Shown here one piece after another: positions 23,849-31,714 of a stretch of 43,612 nt of DNA. The stretch is taken from assembly GCA_949505625.1 (NCBI GenBank), contig CATBQD010000013.1, positions 1 to 43,612 on the forward strand, given 5' to 3'. The notes under the pieces are model-generated. The model worked only from the letters and a program-made list of their open reading frames with translations, was not told the origin of the DNA and searched no databases. Position numbers and translations under genes: made by a program. The stretch comes from an uncultured Bacilli bacterium (GTDB taxonomy: Bacteria; Bacillota_I; Bacilli_A; RF39; UBA660). The stretch's first letter is position 1; each line of letters begins with the position of its first letter.

Positions 23849-24970
23849 TTATCTTCCCACCTTTAATACAAGTGGAGTCGCACCATTTAATGTAGAATTA
23901 TAAGTATTTGAAACAATATTGTTTGTTTTAATATAAACCTTTACTCCTAAAACATAAGATAAATAAGATGCATCACATATTTTTAATTCGATATTTCTAA
24001 GCTCTAAGCTTCCATATTGATCAAATACAAATTCTACTTCTTTTGTATCAAAGCCAAGCTTTTCTAACAATCTAGAACATTTTTCTTTGACTAATTCTTG
24101 TTTCATCTCCATATGATGTTTTCTACATCTTTCTCTTTGTTCTTTACTGCAATGATTATAGTTTAAACATTCTTCTGTTCCATAATATTGAGGAGAAGGA
24201 CGATGCAATTTAGCATTCAAACCACAAGTATTTGTTTGAAAAACTTGCTGCGAGTGATTGTAATTATATCCAAAATAATCCCATGCTGTATCTGTCCATA
24301 CACAATTTGCTTTCAAACATTTTTCCCTATTCTCTTTGATTGATTTCCAAAAATCAATTTTATCGATGAAAGTTTCTATAAGAGCAAGACCCGTTGTAAC
24401 AGACACATCTGTATAAAGACTTACTTCATCTAATATTTTAGTGATTTGTTCAGGGCTTGAATTTTCTGGTAGTAACGGCCTAAAATAATGAATGACATCA
24501 ATTCCATTTTCTGCTAGTTTACGGAAATTATCTAGTAGTGCTTGTTCTGATATACTAGGCTCATATTCTTTGCCTAAACCAGAATAACTAATATAGAAAA
24601 TAACATTAATTCCTTTGTTTTTTAAATCTAACACTCTTTCAATCACAATATTTGGAATTGCACATTTTGTAATAATGATTAATTCATTTTTAATATGATG
24701 ACTTTCAATCTCATTAAAAAGATCAAATAAATAATTAATATTATGTAGATTTACAAACACATCTGTATTTGGAAGTAAACAAACTGGTATTGATTCATCA
24801 TAATATTGAAATTCCAATAATGCTTCCACTGCTTCCTTTGGTGTCGCAATTGATTTTGGAATACATTTATTATGTCCAGTTGCTTGCAACAAACAATACT
24901 CACATCCATTTGGACAACCTATAACAGAATTGATTGCTAACCAGCTAGAATGCATTTCTACTACTGCCAT
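23849..24970 (-). CDS. Radical SAM protein with additional C-terminal cysteines
   Basis: About 373 aa from the ATG at 24968-24970 (GAGGTGA 5 nt upstream); the GTG at 24979 lies inside that ribosome site. The radical SAM cluster motif is CPNGCEYC (CxxxCxxC) near residue 20. A TIM-barrel-like series of beta strands follows (NELIIITKCAIPN, INVIFYISYSGLG, IDVIHYFRPLLPEN). After about residue 245 come CGLNAKLHRPSPQYYGTEEC, then NYNHCSKEQRERC, suggesting a second cluster or zinc site. It resembles radical SAM enzymes of unknown reaction, not viperin in any clear way. It is coupled to the MazG-NUDIX gene and preceded by a LysR regulator, so a nucleotide-related substrate is plausible (inference). 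Confidence 0.75.
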   Translation of the reverse strand: MAVVEMHSSWLAINSVIGCPNGCEYCLLQATGHNKCIPKSIATPKEAVEALLEFQYYDESIPVCLLPNTDVFVNLHNINYLFDLFNEIESHHIKNELIIITKCAIPNIVIERVLDLKNKGINVIFYISYSGLGKEYEPSISEQALLDNFRKLAENGIDVIHYFRPLLPENSSPEQITKILDEVSLYTDVSVTTGLALIETFIDKIDFWKSIKENREKCLKANCVWTDTAWDYFGYNYNHSQQVFQTNTCGLNAKLHRPSPQYYGTEECLNYNHCSKEQRERCRKHHMEMKQELVKEKCSRLLEKLGFDTKEVEFVFDQYGSLELRNIELKICDASYLSYVLGVKVYIKTNNIVSNTYNSTLNGATPLVLKVGR

Positions 24971-25060
24971 AAAAATCACCTCACTAAATTGCCTTTTATA
25001 TTAGCACACAATTTAAAAAATGAAGCAATGCAATTTTACAATCGATTTTGCGGGAATGCA

Positions 25061-25085
25061 AAAAAACTATCAAAATGATAGTTTT
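25061..25085 (-). terminator. Terminator of the LysR gene
   Basis: A perfect 10-bp stem AAAACTATCA/TGATAGTTTT (25063-25072, 25076-25085) with a 3-nt loop and a T run on the minus strand. Confidence 0.8.
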
Positions 25086-25087
25086 CA

Positions 25088-25969
25088 TTACATATTCAAA
25101 TTAAATTCTTCTAATAATCTTTTAGCAGCAGGACATAAATTTTTTTCGATATAAGCAACAGATATGGTTTTTGAAAGACCTATATCATAAGTCAAAAGTT
25201 CTTCTGATATACAACGTTTTGGAAGTAATGATAATCCTAATCCAGCTTTGGCATACTCTAAAGCAAACCGATAATCATCTACTTCTAATGATATCACTTT
25301 ATTAATCTCCTCTTTAGAAAGCATTTCATCAAACTTAGTACGCTCTTTTTTTGAACTGACTGGAAGAATTAATGGTAAACAATCTAAATCCTTCAAAGAC
25401 TCCATTTTTAAATTACAAAATTCTTTTGTATAAGCAATACAAAATGGTTCACTCCCTATTTCTTTCATTTCAATATTCTTAATTTTTTGAACAGAATCAA
25501 TTGGAGTATCTATTATGAAATCCATATAAAACTGAGATAATTTATCATATAAATCTCTCGTTGGCAAAATCAAAATTTTAATTACTACATTTGGATATTT
25601 TCTTTTAAAAGATTCTATTTTTTCATTTACAAAACTAGGATCTACATCAGAGGAAACACCAATTGTAAGTCTTCCTGTATTTAACGATTTTCCCTGTCTA
25701 AAATTTTTTTCCGCTGCAAACATCAAGTTATAAGCTTTTTCATAATCATCAAATAATTTCCTACCATCTTCTGTTAATTCAAATGTCTTAGAGTCATTAT
25801 TTAATAATTTGGTTTCATAAATATTTTCTAAAGCAGCTATATGTCTTGATACATTCGTTCTATCGATATCAAGTTTATGAGCAGCATCATTTAAGTCTTT
25901 CGATTGTCCTACAATTACAAATGTTCTTACCAAATTTAAATTCATGACTGGGGTTTGATATTTTTCCAT
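25088..25969 (-). CDS. LysR-family transcriptional regulator
   Basis: About 293 aa from the ATG at 25967-25969, with GGGAGGG 6 nt upstream; a longer frame to 26005 has no ribosome site. The N-terminal winged HTH is LVRTFVIVGQSKDLNDAAHK, then DRTNVSRHIAALENIY. The periplasmic-binding-like effector domain starts near GRLTIGVSSDVDPSFV and ends with the typical GLGLSLLPKR stretch. A terminator separates it from the downstream radical SAM gene, but it lies upstream of that operon in the same orientation and is the likely controller of it. The ligand is unknown. Confidence 0.85.
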   Translation of the reverse strand: MEKYQTPVMNLNLVRTFVIVGQSKDLNDAAHKLDIDRTNVSRHIAALENIYETKLLNNDSKTFELTEDGRKLFDDYEKAYNLMFAAEKNFRQGKSLNTGRLTIGVSSDVDPSFVNEKIESFKRKYPNVVIKILILPTRDLYDKLSQFYMDFIIDTPIDSVQKIKNIEMKEIGSEPFCIAYTKEFCNLKMESLKDLDCLPLILPVSSKKERTKFDEMLSKEEINKVISLEVDDYRFALEYAKAGLGLSLLPKRCISEELLTYDIGLSKTISVAYIEKNLCPAAKRLLEEFNLNM

Positions 25970-26035
25970 ACTATGCCCTCCCAAATTAGTTCTATAATAA
26001 CGCAAAGAGACTTAAAAGTCAATGCAATTAAGCAA

Positions 26036-26058
26036 ATAAAAACCACTTAAAAGTGGTT
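26036..26058 (-). terminator. Terminator of tRNA-Ser
   Basis: AACCACTT/AAGTGGTT stem (26041-26048, 26051-26058) followed by TTTATTT on the minus strand. Confidence 0.7.
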
Positions 26059-26068
26059 AATTACATTA

Positions 26069-26159
26069 TGGCGGAGTAGGAGAGATTTGAACTCTCGCGC
26101 CAGTTACCCGACCTACACCCTTAGCAGGGGCGCCTCTTCAGCCTCTTGAGTACTACTCC
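26069..26159 (-). tRNA. tRNA-Ser (anticodon GCT)
   Basis: The acceptor stem GGAGTAG pairs with CTACTCC, the 3' CCA is encoded, the anticodon loop is CTGCTAA (anticodon GCT) and the long variable arm expected of tRNA-Ser is present. A promoter TTGACA (26197-26202) with TAAAAT (26174-26179), 17-bp spacer, lies directly upstream. Confidence 0.95.
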
Positions 26160-26173
26160 ATCTGACATCTACC

Positions 26174-26202
26174 ATTTTACCTAATTTAGGTGGCAATGTC
26201 AA
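26174..26202 (-). promoter_or_regulatory. Promoter of tRNA-Ser
   Basis: Consensus -35 TTGACA, 17-bp spacer and -10 TAAAAT on the minus strand. Confidence 0.75.
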
Positions 26203-26232
26203 TAGAATTTTTTGGTTTCTTGTTCTTAATTA

Positions 26233-26835
26233 TTATTTTTGTAATACTTTCATATAACTGCCATTTTCTGTCTCAATAAATTCTTCAAATGGATAGGCAA
26301 TATCTCTTGTAGGTAATACAGGTAGCTTTTGAAACTGGTAATGATAATATAATTTCGCTCTTCTTTGAAGAGAATATCCATGTGATAATAATTCTTCAAA
26401 TCGTTTATGACAATCACTTCTAGCTGTTATAATAATATTTTGTTTTGAACTTTTAACCAAACTATAATTTCGATATCGAATTAAGAAATCTGTTACAATA
26501 TCTCCAAATTGCATCGCTTTTCCCATATGTTCTTCACTCACAGGAACTTGATATTTATATTTTTGAAGAAAAATATAAGTACATAATTCACTTTCTACAA
26601 CCGCAGTTGCCAAAAAGTCATTGGAATCAAAAAACGACCATGAATATTCTGGATAAAATTGCAAAACAAATCTTACTAGCATTGTTGCGATATCCCGATT
26701 TTTTCTAATTTCCTGTCTTGTTAGCAAATTTAAAAAATACCACTCATGTGGAATTGATACTCCATATCCCATTGCTATATTAATCAATTCATGATAAACA
26801 GACATATCATGTTCTTTATAATTTATATATTTCAT
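26233..26835 (-). CDS. Conserved-looking cytosolic protein of unknown function
   Basis: 200 aa, no signal peptide or membrane segment, rich in Tyr, Phe and His. Recognisable stretches are AMGYGVSIPHEWYFLNLLTR, RFVLQFYPEYSWSFFDSNDF and RYRNYSLVKSSKQNIIITAR. I do not recognise the family. The start has GGAGAAAATAT before the ATG. It lies between tRNA-Ser and the ABC exporter gene and need not be functionally linked to either. Confidence 0.65.
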   Translation of the reverse strand: MKYINYKEHDMSVYHELINIAMGYGVSIPHEWYFLNLLTRQEIRKNRDIATMLVRFVLQFYPEYSWSFFDSNDFLATAVVESELCTYIFLQKYKYQVPVSEEHMGKAMQFGDIVTDFLIRYRNYSLVKSSKQNIIITARSDCHKRFEELLSHGYSLQRRAKLYYHYQFQKLPVLPTRDIAYPFEEFIETENGSYMKVLQK

Positions 26836-26891
26836 ATATTTTCTCCTTTAAGCGTTACTTATTATATCATAATCAAAAAGAAAAAGCATCA

Positions 26892-28640
26892 TTATTGTGC
26901 TTCTTCTAGTTCTTGCTCATATAAATCTCTATATAGATTAGAATGATGCAATAAATATTCATGACTTCCTTCGTCTACGACTTTTCCTTCATCAATGACA
27001 ATAATGCGGTCACTATCAATTACAGTACTAAGACGATGTGCTATCATCAATATCGTATATTCTCCTTGCATGTTACGAATGGCTTTACGGATACTATTTT
27101 GAGTTTTATTATCAAGTGCACTCGTTGCTTCATCAAATAAAATAATTTCCGTCTTTTTAAGAAGTGCCCTTGCTATAGCAAGTCTTTGTCTTTCTCCACC
27201 AGATAAAGTTAGACCTCCCTCTCCTACTACTGTGTCATAACCATTTTCTAAGGTCATAATAAAATCATGCAAACAAGCTGTTTTACAAGCCTCTATCATT
27301 TCCTCATCTGTAACATCTTCTTTTACGATTTTTAAGTTCTCACGAATCGAAAAATTAAAAATATATGGATTTTGGGTAATAATCGATATATTATCTCTAA
27401 TAGAATCTTTATCTAAAGTATTTATATCATGGCCATCTATTAATATTTTTCCTCTTTTAACTGGATATAACTTGGTTAACAAACTAAATATTGTTGATTT
27501 TCCTGCACCACTTTTTCCAACAAAAGCAACTGTTTCGTTGGCTGATACAGAAAAACTTAAATTTTTTAAAATTGGCTTTCCATTTGAATAAGAAAAAGTT
27601 ACATTTTTAAACTCAAAATCTCCATTAATTTTTCCAATATGTGTTTTACCAAAACTTTCTTTTTTAAAGAAGTCGTCGTCCAATACTTGAAATACTCTTC
27701 CTGCGGATACGTTAAAATTTTTATAATATTCTAAAAATTGAGTCATATAGCTAAGCAAATTATATACTCGTGATTGGTACATATAAAGAATTACAAAATT
27801 CGCAATAGTCAAATTTTGAATAGAAACAAGATAAATACCTAAAATAATAAATAAAAAAGTTAATATATCTTGAAACGATCCAGTAATCCATTGATACTTT
27901 CTCATAATACCACTCATTTTATATCGTTCTTGATTAGACGCAGATAATTTTTCTCTTACTTTATTTAAAAATGTTAAACCTGCATTCAATACTTTAATGT
28001 CTCTAATTCCACGAATTAGTTCTGTGGTAAGCCCTGTATTTCGTTCATTGATTTTTCTAAGTTCTTTATCTAAGGCAAAATATCTTTTCATTTTTATCCG
28101 ATTCATAAAATAAAGAATAATTAAGCCTATTAGAAAATACAAAAATATCCATTTGTTAATTATAAATATTGCTGCCATTACTCCGATATTAGATAAAATG
28201 TCTGTAATAGAATAATTTAATTGTGTAAAAATATTAGCAATATCACTTGTATCTTTGGTAAGTCTATCTACAAAAGTTCCAGATGAATGATGGTCAATTT
28301 CTTCCGTTTCTAACCTCAAAATTTGAATTGCCATCTCATACTGAATTTGTAATAATGTTTCTCTAAAAAAAATCTGACTACAGCGTTGTGCGAAAAAACG
28401 ACAAGTATTTCTTGTAACTTCTACAACAAATACAAGAATTGCTATCATAAGTAGTGGATCCCATTTCCCGGCTGTTAGGTATAATAAACCTTTTGCGTCT
28501 AACATAGGAGTAATCGCACTAATCAAACATAAGCTTAAAGATAATATAGAATAACCTATTAATAATTTCTTTTGTTTTCTGGCAAAAAACCATGCTTTCT
28601 TAAAATTAGAAATGGAACCTTTCAGTGTTTCTTTTTTCAT
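26892..28640 (-). CDS. ABC exporter (fused permease and ATPase, MsbA/LmrA type)
   Basis: 582 aa half-transporter. The N-terminal about 320 residues form six membrane helices (type I exporter fold). The C-terminal nucleotide-binding domain has Walker A GKSGAGKST, signature LSGGERQR, Walker B IILFDEATSALD and H-loop AHRLST. It works as a homodimer, or as a heterodimer with an unlinked partner, since no second half is adjacent. Substrate not predictable; drug, lipid or peptide export are all usual for the family. AAGGAGTG precedes the ATG. Confidence 0.9.
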   Translation of the reverse strand: MKKETLKGSISNFKKAWFFARKQKKLLIGYSILSLSLCLISAITPMLDAKGLLYLTAGKWDPLLMIAILVFVVEVTRNTCRFFAQRCSQIFFRETLLQIQYEMAIQILRLETEEIDHHSSGTFVDRLTKDTSDIANIFTQLNYSITDILSNIGVMAAIFIINKWIFLYFLIGLIILYFMNRIKMKRYFALDKELRKINERNTGLTTELIRGIRDIKVLNAGLTFLNKVREKLSASNQERYKMSGIMRKYQWITGSFQDILTFLFIILGIYLVSIQNLTIANFVILYMYQSRVYNLLSYMTQFLEYYKNFNVSAGRVFQVLDDDFFKKESFGKTHIGKINGDFEFKNVTFSYSNGKPILKNLSFSVSANETVAFVGKSGAGKSTIFSLLTKLYPVKRGKILIDGHDINTLDKDSIRDNISIITQNPYIFNFSIRENLKIVKEDVTDEEMIEACKTACLHDFIMTLENGYDTVVGEGGLTLSGGERQRLAIARALLKKTEIILFDEATSALDNKTQNSIRKAIRNMQGEYTILMIAHRLSTVIDSDRIIVIDEGKVVDEGSHEYLLHHSNLYRDLYEQELEEAQ

Positions 28641-28662
28641 TCTTTCACTCCTTAAAATAGTA

Positions 28663-28686
28663 AATAAAAAACGAAGGGCTGCTTCG
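28663..28686 (-). terminator. Terminator of the tRNA-Ile/tRNA-Glu unit
   Basis: CGAAG/CTTCG stem (28672-28676, 28682-28686) with a 5-nt loop followed by a T6 run on the minus strand. Confidence 0.7.
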
Positions 28687-28699
28687 CTTCATTCAAAAT

Positions 28700-28776
28700 T
28701 GGTGACCTGTACGAGATTTGAACTCGTGAATGCATGCGTGAAAGGCATGTGTGTTCAACCACTTCACCAACAGGCC
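28700..28776 (-). tRNA. tRNA-Glu (anticodon TTC)
   Basis: The acceptor GGCCTGT pairs with ACAGGTC, CCA is encoded and the anticodon loop CTTTCAC gives TTC. It follows tRNA-Ile on the same transcript after about 17 bp. Confidence 0.93.
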
Positions 28777-28793
28777 AAGTCAAAATTTATAAA

Positions 28794-28870
<77 letters not shown>

Positions 28871-28891
28871 ATAAATAAATAAGACTATTTC

Positions 28892-28920
28892 AGTATAACC
28901 TATTTTATGCTTTTTGGCAA
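28892..28920 (-). promoter_or_regulatory. Promoter of the tRNA-Ile/tRNA-Glu unit
   Basis: TTGCCA (28915-28920), 17-bp spacer, TATACT (28892-28897) on the minus strand. Confidence 0.75.
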
Positions 28921-29033
28921 GTCTTTTTGCAATAATTTTTCATAAAAAATTCATACACCCTTAATCCATTACCAATTATACTATACAAACACGGCTTTTT
29001 CAAGCATTTTTTTAAATAATCAAAAATAATTAT

Positions 29034-29062
29034 TTACTTCTCAGTCTAGAATGTGCTATAAT
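29034..29062 (+). promoter_or_regulatory. Promoter of the candidate small RNA
   Basis: Perfect extended -10 (TGCTATAAT, with TATAAT at 29057-29062) and TTACTT at 29034-29039, 17-bp spacer. The same GTGCTATAATGT stretch occurs in the tRNA-Lys promoter at 30226-30237. The preceding stretch 28921-29033 holds nothing else I can identify. Confidence 0.7.
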
Positions 29063-29068
29063 GTAAGT

Positions 29069-29206
29069 GTCCTGGAAGCAATCACAAGTCCACTCCCCTA
29101 CAGAGTTAATTAAGAGACTTGTACTCCCTTCCCGGACAAAGGAAGTACCCAATTCACTTTTATAGTGAATTATAAAAAAACACATATTAATATGTGTTTT
29201 TTATTT
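29069..29206 (+). ncRNA. Candidate structured small RNA of unknown class
   Basis: Between a strong promoter and a perfect terminator there is no reading frame, but clear base pairing. Stem P1 pairs GTCCTGGAAG (29069-29078) with CTTCCCGGAC (29128-29137), one mismatch. Stem P2 pairs ACAAGTC (29084-29090) with GACTTGT (29116-29122), enclosing a 25-nt loop. CTTCC (29128-29132) can alternatively pair with GGAAG (29141-29145), together with GTAC/GTAC, so two exclusive folds are possible. A further hairpin AATTCACT/AGTGAATT (29151-29170) precedes the terminator. It does not show the GGAAGGAAGC loop of SRP RNA nor a clear 6S layout. Function unknown. Confidence 0.55.
29174..29206. terminator. Bidirectional terminator
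   Basis: A perfect palindrome AAACACATAT/ATATGTGTTT (29178-29199) with T-rich flanks on both strands. It serves the small RNA on the plus strand and the phosphoesterase gene on the minus strand. Confidence 0.85.
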
Positions 29207-30148
29207 TTGATTTTCTTTTAGATACATTTTTGTAACTTCAATGATGCTTTTTAAATCCTTAGTAGTCGTAAATCCACTTGCCTTTTTATGGCCACCTCCG
29301 CCTAACCGAATAGCCAAATCGTCTACATCTATTTCACAGTTGCTTCTAAACTCTCCTAAAATCTGATTTCCATCAATTAAAAACAATCCTAACAATTTAA
29401 TCGAACTAATATTTTGAACTGTTGAAATACATTTTTTAAACATGATATTATAATCCGCATTTTTATATAATTCATGTTCCCTATCCATAATAATATAATG
29501 AAATTCATCATATTGAATACTCGATAACATATTTGATAAAATTTTTATTTCTTCTTCTGTTTTATCTAAATAAACGGCTTTAATAATCTCTTGATTTGAA
29601 ATTCCATATTCTAATAATGCACTCGCTACACTAAATGTATTAGAAGTTGTTCTTTGTAAAAAACAATAAGTATCTGATACAATTCCTGCAAATAATAGAG
29701 CTGCTATCTTTTGGTCCATCTTTTTTTCAAATAGTTGAATTAAATTATATACAATTTCTGATGTGGAACTGATTTCTCCAATAGAAAGAATATAATTTGC
29801 TTCTTTTTTATTATTTTCATGATGGTCAATATTTATTGTCATATCAGCATGGTCAAAGTAGGGTTCAAATACACCCAAACGGCTTTTTCTATTGGAATCC
29901 ATTTGAATAAAGGTATAATGTTCTATTTCTATCACTGTTTTTATATAATCATAATTTTGAAACCAAGTTAATTTTTCAAAGTCTTTTTCTTCTAATAACA
30001 TATATGCTTCTTTTCCTAGCAAATTTAGAAATCTAGTTAAAGCTAAAGAAGAACAAATAGAATCATAATCTGTATTTTCATGTCCTGCAATGTAGATAAC
30101 CCCATTTATTTGGTCTATAACTTTTTTTATTTCATTATATTCTTTCAT
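29201..30148 (-). CDS. nrnA: DHH/DHHA1-family phosphoesterase (NrnA-like oligoribonuclease/pAp phosphatase)
   Basis: About 315 aa. DHH motifs: GHENTDYDSICSSLAL (HxNxDxD type), INIDHHENN (the DHH), and the C-terminal DHHA1 motif RLGGGGHKKASG. NrnA-type enzymes degrade nano-RNAs and dephosphorylate pAp using manganese; some relatives cleave cyclic dinucleotides. No extra GGDEF or PAS part is present, which favours NrnA over GdpP. The start is taken at the ATG 30146-30148 with GGTGA upstream; in-frame ATG, GTG and TTG codons up to 30160 overlap that site. Confidence 0.85.
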   Translation of the reverse strand: MKEYNEIKKVIDQINGVIYIAGHENTDYDSICSSLALTRFLNLLGKEAYMLLEEKDFEKLTWFQNYDYIKTVIEIEHYTFIQMDSNRKSRLGVFEPYFDHADMTINIDHHENNKKEANYILSIGEISSTSEIVYNLIQLFEKKMDQKIAALLFAGIVSDTYCFLQRTTSNTFSVASALLEYGISNQEIIKAVYLDKTEEEIKILSNMLSSIQYDEFHYIIMDREHELYKNADYNIMFKKCISTVQNISSIKLLGLFLIDGNQILGEFRSNCEIDVDDLAIRLGGGGHKKASGFTTTKDLKSIIEVTKMYLKENQK

Positions 30149-30206
30149 CATCATCACCAATTAAATTATATCATATTATAACTATTTTGAAACCGTATTT
30201 TAGGTC

Positions 30207-30235
30207 TTGAACTAAAAAAGAAAACGTGCTATAAT
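30207..30235 (+). promoter_or_regulatory. Promoter of tRNA-Lys
   Basis: TTGAAC (30207-30212), 17-bp spacer and TATAAT (30230-30235), with a TG extension before the -10 box. Confidence 0.8.
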
Positions 30236-30252
30236 GTGTATGTTATTGATTT

Positions 30253-30328
30253 GTCTTCTTAGCTCAGTTGGTAGAGCAACTGACTCTTAATCAGTGGGTC
30301 TAGGGTTCGAATCCCTAAGAGGACACCA
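30253..30328 (+). tRNA. tRNA-Lys (anticodon CTT)
   Basis: The acceptor GTCTTCT pairs with AGAGGAC, CCA is encoded, the anticodon loop CTCTTAA gives CTT and the T loop is the standard GTTCGAATC. A good promoter is upstream and a terminator downstream. Confidence 0.95.
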
Positions 30329-30338
30329 GATTGAATAT

Positions 30339-30372
30339 AAAACTCGGGCTATTATATAGTTCGAGTTTTTAT
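30339..30372 (+). terminator. Terminator after tRNA-Lys
   Basis: AAAACTCG/CGAGTTTT stem (30339-30346, 30362-30369) with a T run. The tRNA-to-stem spacer resembles the one after tRNA-Thr at 40938. Confidence 0.75.
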
Positions 30373-30399
30373 TTATAAAATAATTTTGGAGTGATTACA

Positions 30400-31620
30400 T
30401 TGGAATACAAAAAGGAATACAAAAAATATTTAATTTCATCAGTATTAGATACTGCCAACAATAAAATTGCTAGCAATTCTATTATATCCGCTTTCGCGGT
30501 TTATCTAGGACTGTCAGACTTTGCAATTGGTATATATGTTTTATTAGACACTATGACAAACATAATTCAAATATTTGCTGCTCCACTCTTTTCAAAAATC
30601 GGACAATCTAAAAAAATTGTTTTGATCAATTATTCTATTTATAGGATTTCTTCTGTTTGTTTTGCTTTTATTCCATTTATATCTAATGATATTAATGTTC
30701 GAACTGTACTTTTTTTTATTTTTGCTTCTATTTATGCAATTACTGGTGAAATGGGTTATATTACATTTGTCAATTGGAGAATGTCTTTAATAAAAAAAGA
30801 AGACCGTCCTCATTTTGCATCTACTAGAAATATTTTAAAAAATACGATTGTATTAGCATTTAGCTTCATTATGGGAATCATACTTGATAAATTTACTGCC
30901 AATGGATATGAATTATACGGGTTCTTAATTTTATTTGCTTTAGTATTTATAATTGCTTTTATTGATATTACATTAAGAATATTTACTTACAAACCTAAAA
31001 TCGTTCAAGAAAAAATAACTTTTAAAGATAATATCATAATGCCAGCTAAGGACCAACAATTTAGAAAAGTCATTGTAACTTGTGCCCTTAATAGATTTGC
31101 TTATGGTATAGGGACAATGTATTTAAATGTCTTTTTACTAAGATATTTAAAAATAGGATACATTTATTATAGTATTTTAAATATATTATTAAATTTATCG
31201 GATGCTATTTTTAGTAACTTTTGGAGTAAGAAATCTGAAAATAGAAATTGGAAAAATATCATTTTACCAATGTGTCTTATTTTTAGTATTGCATTTATGA
31301 TTCTATTCTTTTCTAATAAACAGCATTTAATCTATTTATTGCCAATTGTTTATATTCTATTGGGTATTGGAAACTCCTCATATGAAATGTACGACCATAT
31401 AGCGATATATGAAACCTCAAAAGAAAAGCTACAAACTTCATATGTTACTTTTGAAAGGTTCATCGAGGGACTTGTTACAATGTTATTACCAATACTATCT
31501 ACAATTCTATCTGGAAATAAAAATATCATAAAAATAACATTTGCGCTTTCCATCATCACATATATAATTTTATTTATTTACTTCAGATTAAAAGATAATT
31601 TCAAAAAAACTATTTCATAA
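30400..31620 (+). CDS. MFS-type membrane transporter
   Basis: About 406 aa from the TTG at 30400-30402 (GGAG 8 nt upstream); the GTG at 30391 lies inside that ribosome site. About eleven to twelve hydrophobic segments in two halves separated by a charged loop near residue 195-225 (KPKIVQEKITFKDNIIMPAK). The first half contains SKIGQSKKIVLINY, a short inter-helix loop of MFS type. A C-terminal short basic tail follows. Substrate cannot be predicted. It is a single-gene unit with a terminator downstream. Confidence 0.75.
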   Translation: MEYKKEYKKYLISSVLDTANNKIASNSIISAFAVYLGLSDFAIGIYVLLDTMTNIIQIFAAPLFSKIGQSKKIVLINYSIYRISSVCFAFIPFISNDINVRTVLFFIFASIYAITGEMGYITFVNWRMSLIKKEDRPHFASTRNILKNTIVLAFSFIMGIILDKFTANGYELYGFLILFALVFIIAFIDITLRIFTYKPKIVQEKITFKDNIIMPAKDQQFRKVIVTCALNRFAYGIGTMYLNVFLLRYLKIGYIYYSILNILLNLSDAIFSNFWSKKSENRNWKNIILPMCLIFSIAFMILFFSNKQHLIYLLPIVYILLGIGNSSYEMYDHIAIYETSKEKLQTSYVTFERFIEGLVTMLLPILSTILSGNKNIIKITFALSIITYIILFIYFRLKDNFKKTIS

Positions 31621-31635
31621 AATTTATATAGTTAC

Positions 31636-31670
31636 AAAAGAGAACTCTATTTTTTAGAATTCTCTTTTCT
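31636..31670 (+). terminator. Terminator of the MFS gene
   Basis: A long stem AAAAGAGAA-TCTA / TAGA-TTCTCTTTT with one mismatch (31636-31668). Confidence 0.7.
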
Positions 31671-31714
31671 GTCGATAAATAATATCTATTATTCTTACTA
31701 TTTAAAACTAACAA

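Noticed and set aside
23849-24970. Prokaryotic viperin
   Set aside because: The CxxxCxxC motif is present, but further viperin-specific motifs are not recognisable and the extra C-terminal cysteines argue for another family.
26069-26159. tRNA-Ser as attachment site of an integrated element
   Set aside because: No integrase and no second copy of the tRNA 3' end were seen in the window; chromosomal-type genes lie on both sides.
29069-29200. SRP or 6S RNA
   Set aside because: The GGAAGGAAGC tip of SRP RNA is missing, and length and pairing do not fit the long 6S hairpin with central bubble. Kept as unknown RNA.
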